Below, piece by piece: positions 1 to 6,650 of a DNA stretch of 15,788 bases (positions are counted from its first letter, which is position 1; each line of letters opens with the position of its first letter). This stretch comes from an uncultured Clostridia bacterium (GTDB taxonomy: Bacteria > Bacillota > Clostridia > TANB77 > CAG-508). The notes under the pieces are model-generated. The model searched no databases and had not been told where the DNA came from. It saw only the letters and a program-made list of their open reading frames with translations. The stretch covers positions 1 through 15,788 of the forward strand of contig CAKPGU010000028.1 of the NCBI GenBank assembly GCA_934155265.1. The letters are read 5' to 3'. The translations under genes were made by a program, and so were the position numbers.

Positions 1-2
1 GT

Positions 3-1859
3 TGCTATTATTAAGTGCATTCCTGCTGCTCTTGCTTTTTGTGCTAATCTACAAATTGAGTCTTCTACTTCTTTTGCTGCTACCATCATTAAGTCTGCTA
101 ACTCATCTATTATTATTACTATTTGTGGTAATGTTCCGATTCCTTCTTTTTCTGCCATTGCATTATATCCTTTTAGGTCTCTTACTCCTTTTTGTGCAAA
201 TAGATTGTATCTGTTATCCATTTCTTGTACTGCCCATGCTAATGCACCTGCAGCCTTTTTAGGGTCTGTTACTACTGGTATTAATAAGTGTGGTATTCCA
301 TTATATACTGATAATTCTACTACTTTTGGGTCTACCATTACAAATTTTACTTCACTTGGTTTTGCTTTATAAATTATACTTGTTATTAATGTGTTTATAC
401 ATACACTTTTTCCTGACCCTGTTGCTCCTGCGATTAAGGCATGTGGCATTTTGGCAATATCTGCTATTTCCATATTTCCTGCTACATCTTTTCCTAATGC
501 TACACTTAGTTTTGATTTACTGTCTTGGAATGCATCGCTTTCTACAACTTCTCTAAAGTGTACTGTTTCTTTTTCTGTGTTTGGCACTTCTATTCCTACT
601 GCTTGTTTTCCTGGTATTGGTGCTTCAATTCTTATTGTTTCTGCTGCTAAGTTCAATGCTATATCATCAGCTAAGTTTGCTATTTTGCTTACACGTACTC
701 CTTCAGCAGGTTTTAACTCATATCTTGTTATTGCAGGTCCAACTGATACATTTTCTACTTTTGCTTGTACACCAAAACTGTATAGTGTCTTTTGAAGTCT
801 TGTTGCAACTTCTGTTAATGCTTTTGCTCCACCTTTTATTGCTTTTTTTGTACCTTTGCTTAATAATTCTACTGGTGGATATTCATAATGTTCGTCTTCA
901 ACTGACACAGCATGCTCTAGTTGTAAAACTTCTTTTACTTTTTCTTCTTTTTTCTCTTCTTCTTTTTTGAATAGATTTCCTTCTATAAAGTCTGGTTCCA
1001 TTTTTGGCTTTTCTTCCATTCCTAATGGAACTATATCGTCTTTTTCATGTCTGAATTTTTTTCTACCTCTATTATTGTTTTCTTCTTCTATTGTTCTTCC
1101 GTTTAAATTGATTTTTATTTGTTCTGGCTCAATTTCTCTTGGACCTTCATTATCATTTTCGATTTCTAAATATGCTTTTCTATTTTCTTTTATTGTCTTT
1201 GCTCTTTTTCCTTCTTTATGTACTTGTGCTTGTTGTTGTCGTCTTGCTTCTTCATATTCTTCTCTTGCAATCATTTTTTCTTCATGCTTTTCTTTACGTT
1301 TGTCTACTCCTGATTGTATCCAATTGCTTACCATTTGAGATATGTCAATTCCAAATGTTACTGCAAATAATATTAATGACACTCCTATACTTAATATTAT
1401 TGTTCCTACTTTTCCGAACAACTTAAATAATGGTACAGCCGCAACAGTACCTAATGCTCCTCCACCTATATTGTTTTCTCCAATTGCATATGCATCTTTA
1501 ACTACATCTGATATATTTTGGTCTATGTTTATTTCACCATTATATATTTCATATACACTTAAAATTACAGCTACAAATATTAGTAATAATGTATATTGAA
1601 ATATTTTTGATGATATATATCCATCATCATCTTTACATGCCATTTTTATAGCTACAGCAAATGCTCCTATTGGCACTACATATTTTATTATTCCAAACAT
1701 TCCTCCAAAAAAGTCGCTTAATGCCATTCCTACATAGCCTGATTCTGTATATATTAGCACTGTTAGCAAAACACTGAATATTATTGTTCCAATTACACCA
1801 AAATTCATTGAACTTTTTTTGCTACTACTTCTTTTTCCTTTACTTTTCCTTTTTGCCAT
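3..1859 (-). CDS. ftsK: DNA translocase FtsK/SpoIIIE, partial (C-terminus beyond window)
   Basis: This is a membrane-anchored, ATP-driven DNA pump that moves chromosomal DNA through the division septum or into a forespore. About 619 residues are present. After a Lys/Ser-rich start, residues 18-190 hold about four hydrophobic membrane segments. A charged linker follows (about 195-330), then the FtsK alpha/beta DNA-handling region (about 340-450). The motor domain shows the Walker A motif GATGSGKS near residue 475 and the Walker B motif IIVDELADLM near 585. The frame is still open at the window edge, in the conserved HLIIAT strand, so the rest of the motor and the gamma (DNA-reading) domain are missing. 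The start is the ATG at 1857-1859, preceded by AAAGGA at a spacing of about 8. It is the last gene of the rsmD/coiled-coil/ftsK run. Whether it acts as FtsK or SpoIIIE cannot be told without the gamma domain and genome context. The family assignment is secure. Confidence 0.95.
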   Translation of the reverse strand, partial: MAKRKSKGKRSSSKKSSMNFGVIGTIIFSVLLTVLIYTESGYVGMALSDFFGGMFGIIKYVVPIGAFAVAIKMACKDDDGYISSKIFQYTLLLIFVAVILSVYEIYNGEINIDQNISDVVKDAYAIGENNIGGGALGTVAAVPLFKLFGKVGTIILSIGVSLILFAVTFGIDISQMVSNWIQSGVDKRKEKHEEKMIAREEYEEARRQQQAQVHKEGKRAKTIKENRKAYLEIENDNEGPREIEPEQIKINLNGRTIEEENNNRGRKKFRHEKDDIVPLGMEEKPKMEPDFIEGNLFKKEEEKKEEKVKEVLQLEHAVSVEDEHYEYPPVELLSKGTKKAIKGGAKALTEVATRLQKTLYSFGVQAKVENVSVGPAITRYELKPAEGVRVSKIANLADDIALNLAAETIRIEAPIPGKQAVGIEVPNTEKETVHFREVVESDAFQDSKSKLSVALGKDVAGNMEIADIAKMPHALIAGATGSGKSVCINTLITSIIYKAKPSEVKFVMVDPKVVELSVYNGIPHLLIPVVTDPKKAAGALAWAVQEMDNRYNLFAQKGVRDLKGYNAMAEKEGIGTLPQIVIIIDELADLMMVAAKEVEDSICRLAQKARAAGMHLIIA

Positions 1860-1917
1860 TTCTTACATCCTTTCTTACAAATCTAAAAAGGACAATTTTA
1901 ATGATAAAATTCTTAAA

Positions 1918-1964
1918 TTTTTACCATTAAGACTGTCCCATTGGCAAATTTTTTTTACCATTAA
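1918..1964. repeat. Degenerate copy of the TTACCAGTAGGGACA palindrome unit
   Basis: Read on the minus strand, this gap between the coiled-coil gene and ftsK contains TTGCCAATGGGACAGTC, then TTAATGGTAAAAA. This aligns with the innermost unit of the large palindrome (9198-9230: TTACCAGTAGGGACACTC, then ATTAATGGTAAAAA), differing by a few substitutions and two single-base gaps. A second TTACCATTAA box lies at 1955-1964. The order of the blocks is the same in both places, so common origin is likely, although the copy is short and the surroundings are AT-rich. Confidence 0.6.
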
Positions 1965-1967
1965 TTT

Positions 1968-2471
1968 TTATTGAAGTTCTTTTTTACTATTTTGAATTGT
2001 TTTTATTGTGTCTTCTAATGATATTTCCATTAGATTAACAGCTTCACCAAGATTTTTTTCTAATTTAGCTAATGTGTCTGTTAATACTTTTTCTGTTGAA
2101 TCTAGTAAATTGTTTGCATATTCTTTTGTTCCTTGTGATATTTCTCTTGACATTTCATTTGCAGTTTCTATTATTTCTGCTTTTTGTTCATATGCCTTTC
2201 TTGTTATTTCATGTTCATCTATCATTGAAATAATTCTATTTTCAGCTTCTTTAACTATTCCATCAGCTTCTTTTTGAGCCTCAACTAATATTCTTTGTCT
2301 TTCTTCTTTTACCCATTTTGCTTGTTTTAATTCGTCTGGTAGTTTAATTCTTATTTCCTTTATTATTTCAAGCATCTCTTCTTTATCCACCATTCCTTTA
2401 TTTGTAAATGGTAGATTTTTACTATTTTCTAATATGTCTTCTAATGTTTCTAATAATGTAAAGATTTCCAT
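1968..2471 (-). CDS. Coiled-coil protein of unknown function (AtpF/DivIVA-like helix)
   Basis: The predicted protein has 167 residues, is almost entirely alpha-helical and is rich in Glu and Lys. Residues 60-100 carry the repeated pattern EAQKEADGIVKEAENRI, and another amphipathic helix runs from about 105 to 165. No signal peptide, membrane segment or catalytic motif is visible. This type of protein resembles the ATP synthase b-subunit stalk and the coiled-coil part of DivIVA. Its stretch EAQKEADGIVKEAE is close in pattern to EAQKESENIIRNTKD in the DivIVA protein encoded about 1 kb upstream. It starts 20 bp after rsmD with AAAGGGG as ribosome binding site, so the two are probably co-transcribed, and ftsK follows. 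The position between rsmD and a division gene suggests a structural or scaffold role, but this is inference. I do not recognise a named family. Confidence 0.8.
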   Translation of the reverse strand: MEIFTLLETLEDILENSKNLPFTNKGMVDKEEMLEIIKEIRIKLPDELKQAKWVKEERQRILVEAQKEADGIVKEAENRIISMIDEHEITRKAYEQKAEIIETANEMSREISQGTKEYANNLLDSTEKVLTDTLAKLEKNLGEAVNLMEISLEDTIKTIQNSKKELQ

Positions 2472-2491
2472 TGTTTACCCCTTTCTAGGTA

Positions 2492-3040
2492 TTAAATTTT
2501 AAGAAATATTATTGTTGCTCTTCCATATTTTCTTTTGTCAACAATCTTGATTTCTATATTTCCTATATCTTTCAGTATTCTCTGCTCATCATCTGTTTCT
2601 ATAATGATTATGCTTTCTTCTTTTGCTATCCCAATTTCTTTTATTTTCTTTAATGATTTGAATATATAATCTGTCGCATATGGTGGGTCTATGTATATTA
2701 TATCAAATTGTTCATTTTTTAATTTTTCTAGACATGTTTCAAAATCTGTGTTAACGATTTTTGCACATTCTTCCATATGTGTTTTTTCTATATTTCTTTT
2801 TATTATTTCTACGGCTTCTTTTGACTTATCACATAAGATTGCTTTTTTTGCGCCTCTACTTAAGCATTCTAATCCTATTGCTCCACTTCCTGCAAATAAG
2901 TCTAGCACTGTTGCTCCTTCTATTTCATTTTGTATTATATTAAATATTGATTCTTTTACTCTGTCTAATGTTGGTCTTGTATTTGTTCCTTCTAGAGTAT
3001 ATAATTTTGTTCCTCTCGCTTTTCCACTTATTATTCTCAT
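2492..3040 (-). CDS. rsmD: 16S rRNA (guanine966-N2)-methyltransferase RsmD
   Basis: This enzyme transfers a methyl group from S-adenosylmethionine to N2 of G966 in 16S rRNA during 30S subunit assembly. The 182 residues match the normal family length. The N-terminus MRIISGKARGTKL is characteristic. The SAM-binding glycine loop VLDLFAGSGAIGLE lies at residues 45-58, and the catalytic motif DPPY at 118-121. The start at 3040 is fixed by the conserved N-terminus, although the nearest ribosome binding site (GAAAGG) is about 14 nt away, so translation initiation may be weak. It is the first gene after its own promoter (3070-3097) and a probable terminator, and leads a run with the coiled-coil gene and ftsK. 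The assignment is firm. Confidence 0.95.
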   Translation of the reverse strand: MRIISGKARGTKLYTLEGTNTRPTLDRVKESIFNIIQNEIEGATVLDLFAGSGAIGLECLSRGAKKAILCDKSKEAVEIIKRNIEKTHMEECAKIVNTDFETCLEKLKNEQFDIIYIDPPYATDYIFKSLKKIKEIGIAKEESIIIIETDDEQRILKDIGNIEIKIVDKRKYGRATIIFLKI

Positions 3041-3069
3041 TTTGCCAATTTCAGCCTTTCTATATTAAT

Positions 3070-3097
3070 ATTTTATTCTTTTTTTCTATATTGTCAA
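3070..3097 (-). promoter_or_regulatory. Sigma-A-type promoter for rsmD
   Basis: On the minus strand the -35 box is a perfect TTGACA (3092-3097) and the -10 box is TAAAAT (3070-3075, five of six consensus), with a 16-bp spacer. It lies about 30 bp upstream of the rsmD start, just after the terminator assigned to divIVA. The upstream flank is homologous to that of the sepF promoter. Confidence 0.7.
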
Positions 3098-3112
3098 TAG
3101 TTTTAACTAAAT

Positions 3113-3148
3113 TGTAATATAGTTTTAATATTTCTGTAACATTGTAAA
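3113..3148 (-). promoter_or_regulatory. TGTAAY half-sites upstream of the rsmD promoter (WalR-box-like)
   Basis: Plus-strand half-sites are TGTAAT (3113-3118), TGTAAC (3135-3140) and TGTAAA (3143-3148). The first two are 22 bp apart, exactly the distance between the first two half-sites at sepF. They lie upstream of the -35 box, but none makes the full TGTWAH-N5-TGTWAH arrangement. The last site overlaps the U-tract of the divIVA terminator. AT-richness makes chance matches possible. Confidence 0.35.
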
Positions 3149-3182
3149 AAAGAGATATCCCTTAATTTCTAGATTAAATCTC
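3146..3182 (-). terminator. Probable intrinsic terminator after divIVA
   Basis: On the minus strand, GAGAT-TTAAT pairs with ATTAA and ATCTC around a CTAGAA loop, with a five-base bulge (GGGAT) on the 3' side, followed by six U residues. It sits 30 bp beyond the divIVA stop codon and just ahead of the rsmD promoter, so its place fits. The bulge and low GC make it a moderate rather than strong terminator. Confidence 0.5.
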
Positions 3183-3211
3183 CAGAATTAAAGTAATACC
3201 TCTAATTTTAT

Positions 3212-3706
3212 TTAAATGTCATCTTCATCTTTATTTATTTCTTTTATTAATTCTGATTGAGATATTAATAAAGATTCCATTTTTGCTTTATATATATCAA
3301 ATTGCTTTTTAACATCATTAAATTGTTGCTCTTTTATTCTTGTTTGTTGTTCTATTTCAACTAATGCTTTTGCAGCACTATCTTTTGTATTTCTAATTAT
3401 ATTTTCAGATTCTTTTTGTGCTTCTGCTACAATTTGATCTGCTTGTTGTTTTGCTACACTTTTAACTTCTTCAGCAGTTGATTGTGCCATTACTAATGTA
3501 TTTTGCAATGTTGATTCAATTGTTTTATAATGATTTAGTGCATTATTTAGTTCATCTACCTTTGCAGTCATTGATGCTAATTCTTTATAATTAGTTTCAT
3601 AATCTTGCATTATTTGATCTAAAAATTCGTCAACTTCTTCTACATTATATCCATTCATCATTTGTTTACTAAATTTTTTATTTTCTATATCTAATGGTGT
3701 AATCAT
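3212..3706 (-). CDS. divIVA: DivIVA domain-containing cell division/polarity protein
   Basis: DivIVA proteins bind curved membrane at septa and poles and recruit division or wall-growth partners. This one has 164 residues. The N-terminal lipid-binding domain is typical: ITPLDIENKKFSKQMMNGYNVEEVDEFLDQI at residues 2-32, including the conserved GYNVEEVDEFL. The remainder (about 35-160) is a long coiled coil with alternating Ala/Glu/Lys/Gln. The ATG at 3704-3706 has GGAGG at a spacing of 9. It lies 57 bp after sepF, and both probably come from the promoter at 4304-4332 and end at the hairpin at 3146-3182. Pairing with sepF is the classic division-cluster arrangement of Firmicutes, which supports the role. 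The exact partner proteins cannot be read from sequence. Confidence 0.93.
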   Translation of the reverse strand: MITPLDIENKKFSKQMMNGYNVEEVDEFLDQIMQDYETNYKELASMTAKVDELNNALNHYKTIESTLQNTLVMAQSTAEEVKSVAKQQADQIVAEAQKESENIIRNTKDSAAKALVEIEQQTRIKEQQFNDVKKQFDIYKAKMESLLISQSELIKEINKDEDDI

Positions 3707-3763
3707 ATTAGATAGCCTCCGTTCTTTTCAAAGGTTTTGCCCATATTTTTCTGCTATAAAAAA

Positions 3764-4255
3764 CTAATTTATGCTATTGTTTTTTAACCATGAAACTGAT
3801 AATTTACTTTTTATTTCTTCTCTTGCCATTTCATTTGTTATTTCATAGTTCATTGGTGCTATTAAAAATATTGAATTTGATATTTTTTGAATATGTCCGT
3901 CAAGTGCATAAACTCCACCACTAATAAAGTCTACTATTCTTCTAGCAACATCTTTATTAACATATTCTAAGTTTACTATTACTGATTTTTTCTCTTTTAA
4001 TAAACTACATATTTCTTCTGATTGTTCAAATGTAGTTGGTTGAGAAATCACCATTTTTACTGATTGCCCTTGCGCATTAAAAGGTACAACTTTTCCTTTC
4101 TTGCTTCCAAAGAATTTTTTATCTTCTTCTTCATTATCATATCCTGATGCTTTATCTTCATATTCATATACATCATCATCATCATATTCTTCTGTTTCTC
4201 CTTGGTCTACCCCTCCGAATAGTCCCCACACTTTGTCCATTATAGCTCCTGCCAT
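3764..4255 (-). CDS. sepF: Cell division protein SepF
   Basis: SepF is a membrane-tethered partner of FtsZ that organises the Z-ring and septum. The protein has 163 residues. The N-terminal MAGAIMDKVWGLFG looks like the amphipathic membrane-binding helix. Residues 17-50 form a highly acidic linker with a DDDD run. The core (about 65-155) has the family signature NLEYVNKDVARRIVDFISGGVYALDGHIQKI. An AGGAGG ribosome binding site (4264-4269) is 8 nt from the ATG at 4255, which fixes the start. A second Met at residue 6 is less likely. It has its own promoter with an upstream regulatory module, and is followed by divIVA. The usual neighbours yggS, yggT and ylmH are absent here. The assignment is firm. 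Confidence 0.95.
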   Translation of the reverse strand: MAGAIMDKVWGLFGGVDQGETEEYDDDDVYEYEDKASGYDNEEEDKKFFGSKKGKVVPFNAQGQSVKMVISQPTTFEQSEEICSLLKEKKSVIVNLEYVNKDVARRIVDFISGGVYALDGHIQKISNSIFLIAPMNYEITNEMAREEIKSKLSVSWLKNNSIN

Positions 4256-4303
4256 TTTTTTAACCTCCTAATATTTTACACTTTCGTATTCAAGTTTGCC
4301 TTA

Positions 4304-4332
4304 AGTATCTAACTTTTTTCTCATTTTGTCAA
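4304..4332 (-). promoter_or_regulatory. Sigma-A-type promoter for sepF-divIVA
   Basis: On the minus strand, a perfect TTGACA -35 (4327-4332) and GATACT -10 (4304-4309, four of six) are separated by 17 bp, about 50 bp upstream of the sepF start. The sequence ACTATTGACAA is shared exactly with the rsmD promoter, and the similarity continues upstream. Confidence 0.65.
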
Positions 4333-4345
4333 TAGTTTTTTATAT

Positions 4346-4384
4346 TGTAATCAAAATTTAATATTTTTGTAATATTTTTGTAAT
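4346..4384 (-). promoter_or_regulatory. WalR-box-like direct repeat upstream of sepF promoter
   Basis: Plus-strand half-sites TGTAAT occur at 4346-4351, 4368-4373 and 4379-4384. The last two form TGTAAT-N5-TGTAAT, a perfect match to TGTWAH-N5-TGTWAH, the described WalR (YycF) recognition pattern of Bacillus. All three are in helical phase (offsets 0, 22, 33). The sites run from 14 bp upstream of the -35 box to the end of the hlyD-like gene. Regulation by a WalR-type regulator is inference, and the low GC content weakens the match. Confidence 0.4.
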
Positions 4385-4385
4385 A

Positions 4386-5612
4386 TTAATTATTTACTAC
4401 AACTTCGTCATAATTACTTATTTTTTTATAATTTCTTATATCTTGTGCACTATATCCTAGTTCTTGCAATTCTTCATTTTTATATGCTTCTATTATAGAA
4501 TATTTATCTGTTTGTTTCTTTACTTTCACTAATATTTTAGCTTGTACTCCTGCTTTGTTTCTAGTTACATAATATAATCCATTTTCTTGTATTAAAACCT
4601 GATTTGGAACTTTCAATCCTGATACATCCCACCAAATTACATCAACTGAAATCTTTCTATGATTTATTAGCACATCATTCATTTTATTTATTTGAAATAT
4701 AATTGTTCTTTTTCCACTTTCTTCATTTATTTGAACAATCTTTGCACTTTCTTCCTCAGTATTTGCAATTCTTATTTTTACAGTATCATTAGTCTTGGCT
4801 TCCATCGCTTCTTTAGAATTCATTGTTACAGCAATGTAACATTTAAAATTATCTATAATTTTACCACATTCATTACCAGCAGATATTATTTGATTTGTTT
4901 TTAAATCTAAACTCTCTAAATATTGTTCATTTATTGCATTAAAATTATCTGGAGATAATGTTTCTTCTAGTCCATCTACTCTATATGACACAATTCCACT
5001 CATAGGCGCTTTCTGATATTCTGAACCTTTTTTTAATTTATTTTCTAATTCATTTCTTTCTTTAACTAGATTTTTGATTTCTTTATTTTCTGTAATATCA
5101 CCTATAAATTTTATCTTTTTGCTTATTAATGTATCAATATTTTTCTTATATTCATTTATTTCTTGATAATTGTTAAGTGTATTTAGGTTACTAATCTTAG
5201 CTTCAATCTGACTCTCTATAGCTTTTATATCAGCTGATGTATTACTATTATTATTATTATTGTTATTACTATTTTCTTGTTCTAACAAATCTTGTATTTT
5301 ATAATTTAAGTCATTCATTTGTGTTGTTATATCTTTTTCACTATTACTATAATATCTAAATATTGGTTCATTTATTGCTACTTTCTGTCCCTCAGATACA
5401 ATTGCATAAATTCCATTTGTAGAATTTTCACTTTTTTGCACTTGTTCATTTCGTATTATATATCCAACAGTTTCGTCTTCTTGTGATATTGTTCCCTGAT
5501 TAATAATATACACATCTGTAGGATGAACTATAAGCAAATAAATTGCCCAACAAATATATGCTATTATTATAATTGCTGATATTAATACTACAACTTTTTT
5601 GCCTTTTCCCAA
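4386..5612 (-). CDS. HlyD-like membrane fusion/adaptor protein
   Basis: The product has 408 residues and one N-terminal membrane segment (about 7-28) with the bulk outside the membrane. A split barrel-sandwich (lipoyl-like) region is suggested by the segments around 66-87 (GIYAIVSEGQKVAINEPIF) and 202-210 (APMSGIVSY). A helical hairpin lies between them (about 95-198) and contains a run of seven Asn (116-122). Such proteins link exporters to the outside layers, but no transporter gene is next to it. The start is a TTG at 5610-5612: AAAGGAG sits 8 nt upstream, and an in-frame stop lies five codons before, so no ATG alternative exists upstream. It follows miaA by 42 bp and precedes sepF, a position HlyD-like genes often hold near sepF in Clostridia. 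A role in division or envelope assembly is conjecture. Confidence 0.8.
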   Translation of the reverse strand: MGKGKKVVVLISAIIIIAYICWAIYLLIVHPTDVYIINQGTISQEDETVGYIIRNEQVQKSENSTNGIYAIVSEGQKVAINEPIFRYYSNSEKDITTQMNDLNYKIQDLLEQENSNNNNNNNSNTSADIKAIESQIEAKISNLNTLNNYQEINEYKKNIDTLISKKIKFIGDITENKEIKNLVKERNELENKLKKGSEYQKAPMSGIVSYRVDGLEETLSPDNFNAINEQYLESLDLKTNQIISAGNECGKIIDNFKCYIAVTMNSKEAMEAKTNDTVKIRIANTEEESAKIVQINEESGKRTIIFQINKMNDVLINHRKISVDVIWWDVSGLKVPNQVLIQENGLYYVTRNKAGVQAKILVKVKKQTDKYSIIEAYKNEELQELGYSAQDIRNYKKISNYDEVVVNN

Positions 5613-5654
5613 GTCTTTCGCTCCTTTCTAAGATTAGTACATAATAATTATTTA

Positions 5655-6563
5655 TTACATATGTATTTCATCTAAAATCTTTTGTAAATCATGAGGTTCA
5701 ATCCAAATTGTTTGTTTATTTTTCTTAAACCATGTAATTTGTCTTTTAGCATATCTTCTAGTTTCCATTTTTATTTTTTCAATCATTTCTTCTTTTGAAA
5801 TATTTCCTTGTAGATATTCCACAACTTCTTTATACCCTAATCCCTGCATTGCAGTTGGAAATTCATCATATTTTTTTAGTAAATTTTGAACTTCTTGTAT
5901 TAGTCCTTGTTCAATCATAATATCTACTCTTTTATTAATTCTTTCATAAAGTTTTTCTCTATCCATATTAATTGCAAAAACTTTATAATCATATTTAACT
6001 CCATTTTTTCTTGATTCTGCCTCTTGTTCTGTCTTATTTTTTCCTGTTGCTTTATAAATTTCTAACACTCTCAAAATTCTTTTTTGATCATTTGAACTTA
6101 TTTTTTCCATTGCCTGTAGATCAATCTTTTTAGCTTCATTATACAAGCTTTCAAGTCCTTCTCGTTCTACTCTATTTTCTAGTTCTTTTCTATATTGTTC
6201 ATCAAATTTTATATCTTGATATTCAATTCCATATATTAAACTATCAACATACAAACCAGTTCCTCCAACTATAATTGGAACTTTACCATTCTCCAATATT
6301 TCTTCTATTGCTTTTTCTGCATCTTTTTTGAAATCTGCTACACTATACCTTTTATTAGGTTCAACAAAATCTACCAAATAATGTTTTATTCCCTGCATTT
6401 CCTCTTTTGTCGGCTTTGCAGTTCCTATATCCATATCTTTGTATATTTGCATAGAATCACTCGAAATTATTTCTCCATTTATTCTTTTTGCTAATTCTAT
6501 TGATAATGCTGTTTTTCCTGATGCTGTTGGTCCACAGATTACTACTACTTTTGGTTTGTTCAT
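5655..6563 (-). CDS. miaA: tRNA dimethylallyltransferase MiaA
   Basis: MiaA adds a dimethylallyl group from dimethylallyl diphosphate to N6 of A37 in tRNAs that read UNN codons, stabilising codon pairing. The 302 residues are near the usual 300-315. The P-loop GPTASGKT is at residues 11-18. The DSMQIYKDMDIGTAKP motif (36-51) holds the tRNA/catalytic Asp. GGTGLYVDSLIYG follows near residue 100, and the C-terminal QGLGYKE and the RYAKRQITWFKK segment complete the family pattern. The ATG at 6561-6563 has AAGGAG 5 nt upstream. It lies downstream of mutL, the classic mutL-miaA order, with a strong hairpin in the 87-bp gap. No hfq gene follows. The assignment is firm. Confidence 0.97.
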   Translation of the reverse strand: MNKPKVVVICGPTASGKTALSIELAKRINGEIISSDSMQIYKDMDIGTAKPTKEEMQGIKHYLVDFVEPNKRYSVADFKKDAEKAIEEILENGKVPIIVGGTGLYVDSLIYGIEYQDIKFDEQYRKELENRVEREGLESLYNEAKKIDLQAMEKISSNDQKRILRVLEIYKATGKNKTEQEAESRKNGVKYDYKVFAINMDREKLYERINKRVDIMIEQGLIQEVQNLLKKYDEFPTAMQGLGYKEVVEYLQGNISKEEMIEKIKMETRRYAKRQITWFKKNKQTIWIEPHDLQKILDEIHM

Positions 6564-6589
6564 GTTTGCTCCTTTTTAAGTTAGAAATT

Positions 6590-6637
6590 TTGGACCGGGT
6601 ACATTTTTTTCGAAAAGGAAAAATGTACCCGGTCCAA
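6590..6637. repeat. Perfect 19-bp inverted repeat between mutL and miaA
   Basis: The arms are 6590-6608 and 6619-6637, containing TGGACCGGGTACATTTTT and its exact complement, with a 10-nt loop. On the plus strand a T-rich tract follows. On the transcribed minus strand the hairpin is followed by AAATTTCTAAC, with no U-tract, so it does not look like a terminator for mutL. The 3' arm ends 27 bp before the miaA start. It could be an mRNA processing or stability element, or a remnant of a mobile-element end. Its GC-rich core stands out from the local sequence. Confidence 0.75.
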
Positions 6638-6650
6638 TTTTTTCCTTTTT

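Noticed and set aside
2..970. Several Leu-rich plus-strand reading frames at the left end
   Set aside because: They mirror the purine-rich minus-strand ftsK gene. They lack ribosome binding sites and family motifs.
5245..5272. Trinucleotide (ATT)n tract as a phase-variation repeat
   Set aside because: It encodes an in-frame run of Asn in the HlyD-like linker. Unit changes would not shift the frame, so it is probably just linker drift.
6590..6637. Hairpin as intrinsic terminator of mutL
   Set aside because: On the minus strand the stem is followed by AAATTTCTAAC, without a U-tract. The T-rich side lies on the plus strand, where no gene ends.
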